Shown here one piece after another: positions 49,837-58,655 of a stretch of 64,000 bases of DNA; positions within the stretch are counted from its first letter, which is position 1; every line of letters begins with the position of its first letter. The stretch lies in the NCBI GenBank assembly GCA_024195265.1, contig JAJLRJ010000010.1, positions 19,296,193 through 19,360,192 of the forward strand. The letters run 5' to 3'. The position numbers and the translations under genes are program-made. Under the pieces are notes generated by a model. It searched no databases. It was given only the letters and a program-made list of their open reading frames with translations, and had not been told where the DNA came from. Source of the DNA: Dendrophyllia cribrosa (lineage: Eukaryota > Cnidaria > Anthozoa > Scleractinia > Dendrophylliidae).

Positions 49837-50307
49837 ATGGCGAACAGAGCTATGACTGCTGTTGAGTTCTTGTCCATGAGAAGAATCCCTATGAAAGAAG
49901 GCGATGATGTCTTTGCGAAAAACAAAGGAACATTCGAATATAATCCTTGCAGATATTGTGGTTTAAACTTCACACAAAGCCACTCACTCGTGGAGCATCA
50001 AAAATATTCTTGCAAGATGCTTCAAGCAGAAAAACGACCGAAAGTGATTTGCCCTGGTTGCAATCGAGCAGTTTCTAAAACAACAGTTTACAAACACAGA
50101 AAAAATGGTTGCCCACCTTTGAAAAGAAATCCTCGAGCTCTTCTAAGACATGAGGCGGATTTGGCGGCACCCCCAAGAGCTGTTCGAGATGTTTTTGCCG
50201 AGTCATATGTCAGCTGGCATGAGCTGAATGCATGGCTTGACGAGCAAGAACAGGAACCCTTTAAAAACAAAAGCCTGGAGGCTCTCGACCCCTTACCCAG
50301 GATCTGA
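49837..50307 (+). CDS. Small zinc-finger protein, tandem copy 2 (full length)
   Basis: A 156-residue protein with two short Cys/His units (CRYCGLNFTQSHSLVEHQ..C and CPGCNRAVSKTTVYKHRKNGC), then a basic stretch and a C-terminal tail, WHELNAWLDEQEQEPF. It is the complete form of the gene duplicated at 49503-49796. The ATG at 49837 (ATGGCG context) follows the ACCAATTG motif. It shares orientation and promoter type with the exonuclease gene downstream, suggesting joint early expression. The family is not recognised beyond the zinc-finger pattern. Confidence 0.75.
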   Translation: MANRAMTAVEFLSMRRIPMKEGDDVFAKNKGTFEYNPCRYCGLNFTQSHSLVEHQKYSCKMLQAEKRPKVICPGCNRAVSKTTVYKHRKNGCPPLKRNPRALLRHEADLAAPPRAVRDVFAESYVSWHELNAWLDEQEQEPFKNKSLEALDPLPRI

Positions 50308-50383
50308 GATTCGAGCTTTGTTTCTGATTTCATCGAAGGCAAGACATCACTCGCAGCTTTTCAAACAGAGTTGTGTGGTTATT

Positions 50384-50416
50384 ACCAATTGAAAAAACCT
50401 TTACCCTTTACATATC
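50384..50416 (+). promoter_or_regulatory. Early-type promoter motif 3 (ACCAATTG)
   Basis: ACCAATTGAAAAAACC begins 34 bases before the ATG at 50418, with TTTACATAT near the start. This is the third occurrence of the word in 1 kb, each before a gene. Confidence 0.65.
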
Positions 50417-50417
50417 A

Positions 50418-51115
50418 ATGATGACGACAACACAAGTGTTCATGAACTTTCTCAAATCGAGAAACACTGGTCTGAAACAAAAGAGCGCCGACTGGGTGAG
50501 AGCCAGACAAAACTCCATCGGTGCATCAGAGATCTCTGCCTTGACAGGATCGTCGCCGTTTGAATCACGGCACAGCTTGCTCATGAAGAAAATACAGCCA
50601 ACAGATATGCTCAACAATGCGGCTTGTCCCTGGGGCAATCTGTTCGAGCCGCTTATTCGCAAGTATTTTGAGCAAAAACATTCTGTTTCCGTTTTTGGTC
50701 ACAGCATCTCTCTTAATCTAGCAAGAGAGCATCCGCTTTATCGAAAGGTCACTTGTAGCCCAGACGGCTATTTTCTAAACAAAGATAACACCTTAAGATT
50801 TTTGAGTTTAAATGTCCGTTCAAGCGAAAAATAGCTATGAACAGAATTCCTAGTTATTATAGCGATCAAATACAAACAGGTCTTGCTTTGAGTGGTGACA
50901 TGGTAAACAAAGGCTTATTTGTTGACGGCTATTTTAGAATGTGTTCTTTAAACCAGATTGGTTCAAGTTTAGCTCACAATCATTCTCTCAACGGAGGAAA
51001 AGCATATAAAACTAAGTGTAACACAACACTTGCGTGGGGAGTTTGTTATTTATTTAGCAAACGGGCGATAACAAGAAACCAAAGCTCAATCATCGATGTT
51101 GGCTCACTCAAATAG
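50418..51115 (+). pseudogene. YqaJ-type viral recombinase/exonuclease, frameshifted
   Basis: Lambda-exonuclease-superfamily proteins degrade one DNA strand to help recombination and repair of viral genomes. The first part has the YqaJ N-terminal signature: RQNSIGASEISALTG, SPFES, then WGNLFEPLIRKYFE. The central SPDGYF supplies the conserved catalytic Asp. The conserved E-x-K core and the rest (SYYSDQIQTGLALSG, the C-terminal helices) lie in another reading frame after about 50797. A one-base shift in a T run separates the two parts, and the second frame then runs to 51115. Either the copy is decayed or the homopolymer is miscalled. It follows the second zinc-finger gene by 110 bp. Confidence 0.8.
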
Positions 51116-51136
51116 AAACAATTCTTTGAGAGAATT

Positions 51137-51565
51137 ATGTCTTCCATTGCTGAGAAGGATCTATGGTGTTGTTATGGCGCTGTAAGAATGTCGTTTAGAG
51201 AACAGGACGAAGACGAGGAGTTTTTGCGTTATATCCATATGCAAAAATTGTTTTCAGAGGGTTCAGAAGGCCCTAAACTAGTGGCTATGTTCGCATGGAA
51301 GCTTCTGGATATAACTGAGATTTGGGCTCCAAAGCAACCAAACTTTTTGAGCAATATTCAAACGTCAGTCGAGCATTTTCATAACAGCTTGGCAAGCCTT
51401 CGAAAAAAGGTAACAGAATACTCTGAAGAGAAAAGTATCCAACAAACCGCTCCTGTCAAAACATTTCCAAACAATTTGGGTGATGACAGTGCAGTTTTTG
51501 AATCTTTCTTAAACTCAAAAATGGAGTCAATTGAAAAAACATACCCCAGTCTATACCTCAACTGA
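51137..51565 (+). CDS. Unknown viral-region protein, 142 residues
   Basis: The open frame from ATG 51137 encodes a mostly helical, acidic-to-neutral protein (FREQDEDEEFLRYIHMQKLF near the N-terminus). I recognise no family, signal peptide or membrane segment. It lies 21 bp after the exonuclease frame, and the next gene begins 5 bp after its stop. Tight packing and orientation indicate it belongs to the replication-side gene block. Confidence 0.55.
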   Translation: MSSIAEKDLWCCYGAVRMSFREQDEDEEFLRYIHMQKLFSEGSEGPKLVAMFAWKLLDITEIWAPKQPNFLSNIQTSVEHFHNSLASLRKKVTEYSEEKSIQQTAPVKTFPNNLGDDSAVFESFLNSKMESIEKTYPSLYLN

Positions 51566-51569
51566 ACCA

Positions 51570-51944
51570 ATGGAGCAACTGTCGTTTCGTGAATCTCATT
51601 GGGATTATTTGCCAGACATGATTCAAGATTACATCCTTGAATTGGCTGCAAGACCCCTTCATCAATGCAGGATGAAATCTGTATGCCGTTCAATAAAAAA
51701 TCATTATCACTGGCAAAACGATTGCTATTTCCCTATATTCACTTCACAAACATGTGATAAATGTCAAGAACTCTTCTCACCAGAAGTGGACATGGGCAGA
51801 CATCTAGCCATTTGTCCTGGCATGCCGCCTTATAGATGTATACAGTGGGCATTACTGCATACAGATATCGGCAGTGATGACGAGGAGGATTATGACGGCC
51901 CAAGTGCTCACGAAAGTTTCAATGGCAGTGCTCACTCAACGTGA
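51570..51944 (+). CDS. F-box-like plus C2H2 zinc-finger protein
   Basis: A 124-residue protein. Residues about 9-45 (WDYLPDMIQDYILELAARPL, then CRMKSVCRSIK) match the F-box pattern of L-P-x-x-h-h-x-x-I-h with a following C-R-x-h-x-x-x-h-x-x. A zinc-finger-like CDKCQELFSPEVDMGRHLAIC follows, and the C-terminus is acidic. F-boxes recruit the SCF ubiquitin ligase through Skp1, so a role in redirecting host protein degradation is plausible, but this is inferred from pattern only. Its 3' end overlaps the 3' end of the VLTF3-like gene by 13 bp. Confidence 0.6.
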   Translation: MEQLSFRESHWDYLPDMIQDYILELAARPLHQCRMKSVCRSIKNHYHWQNDCYFPIFTSQTCDKCQELFSPEVDMGRHLAICPGMPPYRCIQWALLHTDIGSDDEEDYDGPSAHESFNGSAHST

Positions 51945-52705
51945 CCCATCTTTTCAAGCATGATCTTCCAGTTTTGTTCGTGCTTACACATTAATTTTTC
52001 TGGTACTTGTAGCCGGAAGTAATTGACAATAATCCGTTGTGGATATTTTTGTACAATTGCATCCAAGATTTTATAGGCTACAAATGGCATAGAGATTCTT
52101 TTCGGTAGATGTTCCTCAATGAATTTGAAGGAATCATTTGCATGTTGTATTTCTTCGGAGGACAAGCAGACGTTGGGGGCACAAATTTTCAGATGTTTGT
52201 TGAGATAGCTTTTGAAGTTGTAGTGTTTGGTGGTCATTCTTTTTTTGGTAATTTTGTAATCACCACCATAGAGCTCGTTATAATCGAAGGTCACACCATC
52301 CAGAGGCTCTAAGAGCCCGCAGTCCTCACAGCAAAGTTCTGATGAAAACATCCTGAGGTTTAATTTGCCTTTGCAGTTTTGGCAAAATTTTATCCTTTCA
52401 TTCATAAGGGTGAAAGGTGAGTGTGGGGGGTATTGTGCATCGGGAGAAAGACACTCCTTGATGAGATGAAGGCGTTCTGTCAGGTTTGAACGCCGTATTT
52501 CCTTGGTGTAGTTGTCGAGTGAGCGCAGGAGGATAAATTTGTATTCTTTATCAAGCTCATCGAGTTTGGCTTTGTATTCGCCTTTAGTGTCCAAGAATCG
52601 AACATCAACCAGTTGTTTAGCGAACTTCTCCATTGATATACACCGTGTTGTGTATTCAATTGGGCGCAAATGATTTATCCTTCGAAATGTAGAGGTTAAA
52701 TCCAT
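51932..52705 (-). CDS. VLTF3-like viral late transcription factor
   Basis: A 257-residue protein, uninterrupted. The centre (residues about 108-132) is a zinc ribbon, CQNCKGKL...CCEDCG, followed by TFDYNELYGGDY and YNFKSYLNKHL, the arrangement seen in poxvirus VLTF-3 relatives of large DNA viruses and Polinton-like viruses. A helical C-terminal domain follows (the conserved LPKRISMPFVAYKILDAIVQ segment). VLTF3 proteins switch on late (structural) genes. The gene begins 3 bp after the stop of the upstream glycine-zipper gene, so the two may be co-transcribed. Its presence fits the shared ATATATAC-type motif before the structural genes. Confidence 0.75.
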   Translation of the reverse strand: MDLTSTFRRINHLRPIEYTTRCISMEKFAKQLVDVRFLDTKGEYKAKLDELDKEYKFILLRSLDNYTKEIRRSNLTERLHLIKECLSPDAQYPPHSPFTLMNERIKFCQNCKGKLNLRMFSSELCCEDCGLLEPLDGVTFDYNELYGGDYKITKKRMTTKHYNFKSYLNKHLKICAPNVCLSSEEIQHANDSFKFIEEHLPKRISMPFVAYKILDAIVQKYPQRIIVNYFRLQVPEKLMCKHEQNWKIMLEKMGHVE

Positions 52706-52708
52706 AAT

Positions 52709-53395
52709 TTAGTTTCTCAAATCGGACTTGGATGCTGCGGTGAGAAGACTTATCTTTTTTTGAAACTCTTGTTTGACTTCCTTGCGAAGTTCGTTTTTGA
52801 GTTTCTCGAGGTCTGGAACTTGTGTTTGAGGGCCAACGTCTTTTTTTGTCTTAACACCATCCCTGATTGCAGCTTTCAGTTCGTGATATTTTTCCACCTC
52901 ACGAGAAATAATTGTGAATTCTGCATCACTGATCCTCTTGTCTTCCAGAGCCTTTGAGATTAGCTCATTGACAGAGTTGCGTTTAGCCAGGGCCAGTGTG
53001 TAGATTTTCTCGTGTTTGGTCACTTTCCGCTCTAACCGTTTGTTGGCAGCTGTAAAACCAACTGAGGACAGCCCACAAAGCGTGGCAACGCCGGCAAGTG
53101 CTGGACTTGCAACAATGCCGAACCCAGTCAAGGCAGTAGCTAGGGCCCCTGATGACAGCCCAACAAAAAGTGATCCCAGTCCAACCGCCGAGTAATGAAC
53201 TAAGGATTGGGTTCGTTTATATTTCTTTGCGACCTGACGGTAATGCTCGGCTTCGTCAGACAATTCCTTAAGCAAGTCAGAGATCTTTTTGAGCCGGAAA
53301 TCTTCTGCATTGATTTGAGTGATCTCACGCGTAGGGTAGAGTGGTTGTGTCTCGCTGTATTCGGGGGCCGATGGAAGCACATTGGCAGAACTCAT
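52709..53395 (-). CDS. Glycine-zipper membrane protein with flanking coiled coils
   Basis: A 228-residue protein. Residues about 70-118 form two hydrophobic, glycine/alanine-rich segments (VGLGSLFVGLSSGALATAL, then GVATLCGLSSVGF), suggesting a membrane hairpin. Lysine/glutamate-rich helical stretches precede and follow. No enzyme motif is seen. Similar layouts occur in uncharacterised cnidarian proteins and in virion membrane proteins, but I cannot assign a function. The promoter-like box lies directly upstream (53403-53412), so it is expected in the late class. Confidence 0.6.
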   Translation of the reverse strand: MSSANVLPSAPEYSETQPLYPTREITQINAEDFRLKKISDLLKELSDEAEHYRQVAKKYKRTQSLVHYSAVGLGSLFVGLSSGALATALTGFGIVASPALAGVATLCGLSSVGFTAANKRLERKVTKHEKIYTLALAKRNSVNELISKALEDKRISDAEFTIISREVEKYHELKAAIRDGVKTKKDVGPQTQVPDLEKLKNELRKEVKQEFQKKISLLTAASKSDLRN

Positions 53396-53402
53396 GGCGT
53401 GG

Positions 53403-53412
53403 GTATATATAT
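53403..53412 (-). promoter_or_regulatory. Late-type promoter box before the glycine-zipper gene
   Basis: The minus strand reads CATATATATACCCACGCC immediately before the ATG at 53395. It is one of twelve similar boxes in the element. Confidence 0.7.
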
Positions 53413-53417
53413 GATTT

Positions 53418-54079
53418 TTAATTTATCTCAACTTCAAATTCCAAAGGCGCGTCATTGAAGTTGAAGAGGTCATTGTTCTCATCCCTCACTGACAGTGTTA
53501 TGCTATTTACATAATCACCAGACGAGACGTCACGCAAGACGTTCTGCTGTGTTGTTTCGTAATAAACCTTCTCAAAAGCTTTTCCACGAACATCAAACCG
53601 AGCCAAAACTGTCGAAGGCTTACCATTGAGGAGGTTTTGTTCTTTATCAACCAGATCACAGTGGATGAAGTAAGTGCTTGGTGCCCTTAAACGCTTGACG
53701 AAGGTTATTAGCATCTTATGCCAAGCAATTCTGCCAGATTGTTACTAAACGTCACACTGTTGCTGTTATTCTGAATGATCATGGCTACGTATGGCCTGTT
53801 TGTTTCAATTGTTAGATTTAAACGGCTGTTATGGTCTTTTAGGCTTTCAAAGTCTTTCGCTAAACTCTCAATAGTGTGATGACCTGGAAGTAAGGTTGCG
53901 TCACGTGATGAACCATTAGGGGGAGGGTCTGTTGGTGAAATCTTTGCTTCTTCTTTCAAATTATGCCACGAGTTGAAAATTGAGCAAGAGATGAGCCGTA
54001 TGTATCTCGGTTTCGGAAGAGGGTGATCGAAGTAGATCGTGTGAGGGTTCGAAGACGTGACGATTGTTAACACAACCAT
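53418..54079 (-). pseudogene. Penton-like minor capsid protein, split into two overlapping frames
   Basis: Two frames, 54079-53708 (123 residues) and 53714-53418 (98 residues), overlap at ATGCTAA. The first half has RYIRLISCSIFNSWHNLK and ends in the LAELLGI pattern. The second has STYFIHCDLVDK and SITLSVRDENNDLFNF, with alternating beta-strand character. Together they resemble a single-jelly-roll vertex (penton) protein of Polinton-like elements, normally one frame of about 220 residues. I infer a one- or two-base frameshift in the overlap, but a natural programmed frameshift or two separate proteins cannot be excluded. The gene diverges from the large structural gene with 45 bp between starts. 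Confidence 0.6.
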
Positions 54080-54086
54080 GATTGTT

Positions 54087-54120
54087 GTATATAATTACTT
54101 TTCAAAATATAAATATATAC
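54087..54120. promoter_or_regulatory. Divergent late-type promoter between 54079 (-) and 54125 (+)
   Basis: The 45-bp intergenic region holds a TATATAC box facing each way: GTATATA at 54087-54093 read on the minus strand, and AATATATAC at 54112-54120 on the plus strand. Confidence 0.65.
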
Positions 54121-54124
54121 AATC

Positions 54125-55963
54125 ATGTTTGGCAGACGGCCCGGTGGAATTTTTTCCTAATTCAAATCTTGGTATAAAAATTGGCGGCCGCAATTACGAG
54201 CCCCCACCCTCTTTTTATTCGACCCCAAACGCCTATACCCATGTAAAGCCAAAGCCACACACAGATCCTGAAATGGCTTGGTTGAGTTCGCCGGAGGCTG
54301 CCAGGCTCTCTGCCGCGGCTTAGGCCAAGGCGATATCAGACTTCAAAAAGCGTTTCCCGCGCGCCGATATGTCACACTTTGAAGTGCAAGTAGAGTTTGG
54401 CGACGACCACAAAACAGCCACAGGAGAAGTGCTTTACAAAGAGGGCCAAGGCTCATTTGCACTCGTTACAGAAATAGCCCACAAAGATTGGACTCAAGCC
54501 ATGAGAGACGCTCTTGGCCTTCATTATGACGGTGGTTTCCCTTATCAGTTATCGTTGGGGCAACCAGAAAAGTCAATTCCAGCTGTTGATTTCTCCACCA
54601 CAATAGACAAGGATATGATGATTGGCGCAATCTTGAACGACGAAGCGCAAAAGATTTACGTCACGCCAACTGATTATTTCACAACGAAATACAGAAATAT
54701 CTTCAGGGACACACAGATTTCATTCACAACCGCGAAATACGGTAGAAAGTGGATGGGCGGGCCGCATATGAGTTTTTGGCCACAACAACTCTCCTTCGCA
54801 CTGTGGTGTGCAACAACCGGCTGTGGAATCTCGCGTGACATTCTCTTCGATAAGAACTCCAGTCTATCCCTAACCCCCCCAGCTCCGGTCGTTTTACCGG
54901 TTTCACGTTTATTTCACAACAAGGCGAATTCTTTACAAGATGGGTGGGGAACAAAGCGTGAGTGCTTTGCCAGACGACCCTCCATTCAACCAGAAAGACA
55001 ACAAGTACAACATCGACGCGTACAAGAAGATTTGCATAGAGTTCGGTATCGACCCCAGTTCCGACTTCCGTTACACATACGGCAAGAACCACGGTCTTGG
55101 GAATGTCTACATTCGGGCTTATGGAGAGGGCAACATCTCTACCGATTACACCTATCCAGACCCCGATCTAGCTCTGTTCAATGACGAGCGCGTGACTAAC
55201 AGAAAAGACCCCAACTTTCGCGCCAATGGAATATCTTTCGTCCGCAACGACCAAGGGGCGGACACCCAGTTCGAGCACTTTGTGCCAAATTACGCACAGG
55301 GGCTAACACAGCCAGGGCTCGCGCGTATGAACTAATCAATCGAGGCCTTTGTGTACTGCATTCTTGGTTCGCAAGCCAAAACCCGCAGCAGCATCATTGG
55401 AAGAGGAGGCCGGGCGTTCGAAACGCAGAGAGTCTTCCTCACCCATCTAGAGGAGGCCATAATACTGAACGACATCGCAACAAGCGTACAGCGTTTCCAG
55501 CTTGCCATCCAAGCAACCAAAGTGCGCTTAGACTTTGCGACAGCGCCCGGAAGCTGGCTCATGCCATCACGCATGATTATCAACACAGAGAGCGTGATCG
55601 GGTATAACAACAATCTACAGGAGGCAACGCAAGGGATGAAGCTGGGCGTAAACAATGATGTTAATCTGGGCACAAAAAAAGCCTCCCTTCGCCTCATGGA
55701 CGGTGGACCGACAAAGATTAATCCGCCAAACAGTCACCCATCAAACCCGATGCATAAACAGGCCACACAGGCACAGGGCATCGCACCCAAACCAATGACT
55801 ACACGCACACCACAACCAGCCCCAACCCCCACACCACAACCAGCCCCAACACCCACACCCCCACCCACACCCCCACCCACACCCACAGCCCGACTCACAT
55901 CACGTAAACAAGGCACTCATTGCTGTGGGCGCGCTTGCTTTGGCAGGCCTTTTCGTTGGTTGA
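54125..55963 (+). pseudogene. Large structural-type protein (about 610 codons) with several breaks
   Basis: Family not recognised. Visible features are a glycine- and proline-rich N-terminus, WPQQLSFALWCATTGCG (about residue 220), GIDPSSDFRYTYGKNHGLG, and a long central part ending in GVNNDVNLGTKKASLRLMD. A Pro-Thr-rich stalk (about 55800-55890) and a C-terminal hydrophobic helix follow. Breaks are a frameshift near 54150 in a T run, TAG at 54321-54323, a shift near 54890-54935, TAA at 55333-55335, and a shift near 55905 before the hydrophobic end. Position opposite the penton-like gene and the late-type box suggest a virion protein. The stalk plus membrane anchor would suit a surface protein, which is speculative. 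Confidence 0.6.
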
Positions 55964-55972
55964 GATAAGTGT

Positions 55973-57340
55973 TCAAGACTTCGCACGCTTTGTGATCCTT
56001 TCAATAAGGAAGGCCACCACGGCAAGGATGAGCAGCCAGGCGTGTTCACCCAGAAAAGAGATGACCGACCCAGCCGCTTTGAAGATGAAGCTAACAATTG
56101 AGCCAATGAGGCCAGGCAGAGCGTTGGCTGCCTTTTTGCCAAGCTCTTTAAGCCCATTTCCAATAGCCTTGGTGGCCTTTGCCAGGCCGTTCAAGGTGGC
56201 GAGTACCACATCGCTGATGGTGATGCCAGCTGCCAGAACAATGGCTTGCAGTGTCCACCCGTATTTCTTGTAGATTTCTCTGACCCTCTCTCTCAAAGAC
56301 AGGGCTTGTTCACGCACCTCAACCTGTGGTCTGAGCCTTGCCAGCTCTTCTTCTCGCTCAGCAACTCGGGCTTCCGCGGCTTCTCTTTCAGAGGGAGACG
56401 TGTTCTCATCCTCTATGACGCGCTTGTCTTCAGCGTTCTGTCGTTCAAGCTCGACTTCTCTTTCGTTTAACTCATCAAGGGGTTTAGTTCAGTTAAGCCC
56501 TGCTTCAACTTCATTTCTTTCCATCACCATAGCAGAAAGGCGTGTTCTGATTTTGTCCGCCTTTGCCTGTTCTTGGGCTCGTTGTTTTTGTATTTTTTGC
56601 AGGGCCCCTAATTGTTTTTTCTGGTTTTCAAGATCTCGTTGAAGATTCTTTTTCAGCAGTTTTAGGCGGTCTATCTCGGCTTGATTTTCAACGCTTGAAC
56701 CGTGTTCCTGCTCCAGAGCCTCCACCCTCGCTTGAGTTTGCTCAATTCTGTTTCTGAGGTTTTGCTCCTCATTTTGTGCTTGTTGTAGACTCTCAACAAC
56801 CCTTTCATTCTCCTTCAGTTGTTTTTCTGCCTCCTTCAATCTTTGTTGTTCTTCCCTTATCTCTGTTTTATCTTGAGCTATTTTTTCTTTTGCAGGCCTA
56901 CCAAGAGCAAATCTGATTTCTTGTGAAAGGTCTGGGTTTATGCTATCACGCCCAGTTACCCTTTCTTTTCTGTAGAGAGTGTATGCTTTTTTACCAAAGC
57001 CACTTTTTTTAATCATTAATCTTTTAGATTTGGGGTCATAATATGCATCAAGATCTATTGAATTAGCATCTGGAAATAAGAGCGTGAGTGCATTCCATGC
57101 CCGTTCTCTGTCACTCCCTGACAACAGGGGGGAAGTTTCATCTAACCCACTCTGCTCAGTAGGCATTGTATGCATTTCGTGCGATTCACCTTCATGGTAT
57201 GGGGTGGATGTGGTGGTAGGTTGAAAGGGTGTTGTTGTATCAACTTCTTGTTCGTCGTCGTCTTCATCATCGTGGTTTATGTTCCAGTCAAGCCCTGTAT
57301 TCTCATTCTCACCAGGTATATCATATCCGACTTCAGTCAT
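55973..57340 (-). pseudogene. Coiled-coil protein with membrane-active C-terminus, one in-frame stop
   Basis: 456 codons in one frame, broken by a single TGA at 56489-56491. The N-terminal 95 residues are acidic and Thr/Pro-rich. A small basic domain follows (GFGKKAYTLYRKERVTGRDS). Residues about 155-345 form a long Glu/Lys/Gln coiled coil. The C-terminal part has GWTLQAIVLAAGITISDVVL, then GNGLKELGKKAANALPGL, and ends in a strong hydrophobic helix (AWLLILAVVAFLIE). No catalytic motif is seen. It is probably a virion or assembly protein, but unassigned. It is divergently paired with the capsid gene (42 bp apart), with a TATATAT box upstream. Confidence 0.6.
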
Positions 57341-57343
57341 GAT

Positions 57344-57381
57344 GATATATAAATATAAATTTTAAAAACACAAATATATAC
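57344..57381. promoter_or_regulatory. Divergent late-type promoter between 57340 (-) and 57383 (+)
   Basis: A 42-bp intergenic region with ATATATC-like text facing left (57344-57350) and AATATATACC facing right, ending at the ATG of the capsid gene. Confidence 0.65.
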
Positions 57382-57382
57382 C

Positions 57383-58628
57383 ATGGCTGTGCAACCGAAT
57401 TTACTTCCATCTCACAGTGAAAAGACACTGGGCGCCATGAAGGCAGAGCGAACCGTTAAGCGCATCACATTCAACCCATCTGAGGCCAATCCCGGCGAAA
57501 CACTGTACGTCTCGGTGCCCAAGCTGGGCGAGCACGATGTCATTGTGTCCGGCTCACTTGCACTGGTGTTTAACATCAACCTAGCCGGGGGCCATGCAAA
57601 CAACTATCTCGTACAAAATGTTTCTCGGGCCCTGGTGGACAGGTTCGTTGTAAAGTTTGCCGCCACCACTGTCCAGGACACGGTTGGGTACGACATCTAC
57701 AAGATCTTCGAAGACCTATTCAAATCAACCGATGAGCGGGAAAATATGCTTATGGAGGGCATCCAGAGTGTGGATTTGTGTAAAATTCGCTCTGGTGCTG
57801 GCGACAAGAAGACCTCAGGCGTGGATGCGGAAACCAAGCTGGGGACAATATATAAGAATAAGTATCGCATCAAACTGGATCACTAAATCTTAACTGATCA
57901 CGGAATCATATACCCTCAAGCGTTATATAACGATCTGGTCTTCGAACTAACCCTTGCCCCCGCAAACCAAGTTGTCCGGGGCTCAGACACAAGCAAGCTC
58001 GTGTACAAGCTGGAAAACATCCAGCTGGAGTATGAGACGATCAGAAGTAAGGAGCTGGCCGACGAAGCAACAAGCTCTTAACCTAGCGGTAAGGAGTTCG
58101 CTTATGACCTCGTAATGCGAGATCGGGTGCATCCCTTCTCAAAAGGTGGTGACACTCGGCTGAATCTTCGGGTTAACCCACAGCTCAAATCTCTCAAGGG
58201 CATCCTCTTGCTGTTCATCAACCCCTACACGGCTGGTGCCAGGGACTCTGAGAACTATTTCAACCCCGACATCACCAAAGTGAAGGTCACAGTCAACGGT
58301 GTTCCAAACAGGATCTACAACGACGGCATCAGTGGTACATGTGGAATGAAATCTTCCGATACTTCAAGCCACACACGAGCGGCAGACCTAACATGAACTG
58401 ACCAAATATCTCGCAGGAAACAAGTTTGGGCTCTGGATTGACCTGCGGTCCATGGCTGACACATCCCTGCATGGCAACGGCCAACGGCTCGTCAACACAC
58501 AGGATGGCGTGCAACTCGAGATCGAACGAAACGGCACAGGCTCGGGAAACGCAAACTGCCACATCTTCACCATCTCAGACTCACAGATGAACATCATGGA
58601 CAAGCAGCTGCATTCTGTACAGTACTAG
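57383..58628 (+). pseudogene. Probable double-jelly-roll major capsid protein, broken
   Basis: About 415 codons from ATG 57383 to TAG 58628. The strand-rich sequence includes RALVDRFVVKF, DTVGYDIYKIFEDLF and GIQSVDLCKIRSGAGDKK, then KLVYKLENIQLEYETI, FINPYTAGARDSENYFNPDI, and at the end KFGLWIDLRSM and CHIFTISDSQMNIM. These are hexon-like features seen in cnidarian Polinton/adintovirus-type capsid proteins, normally about 400-450 residues. Breaks are TAA at 57884-57886, TAA at 58079-58081, and frameshifts near 58345 and 58400. The start is fixed by the promoter box directly before the ATG. It sits just upstream of the packaging ATPase, the usual order for this virus group. Confidence 0.7.
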
Positions 58629-58647
58629 GTAAACGCACAACACACAT

Positions 58648-58655
58648 TATATACC
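58648..58655 (+). promoter_or_regulatory. Late-type promoter box before the ATPase gene
   Basis: ATTATATACC ends directly at the ATG at 58656. Confidence 0.65.
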
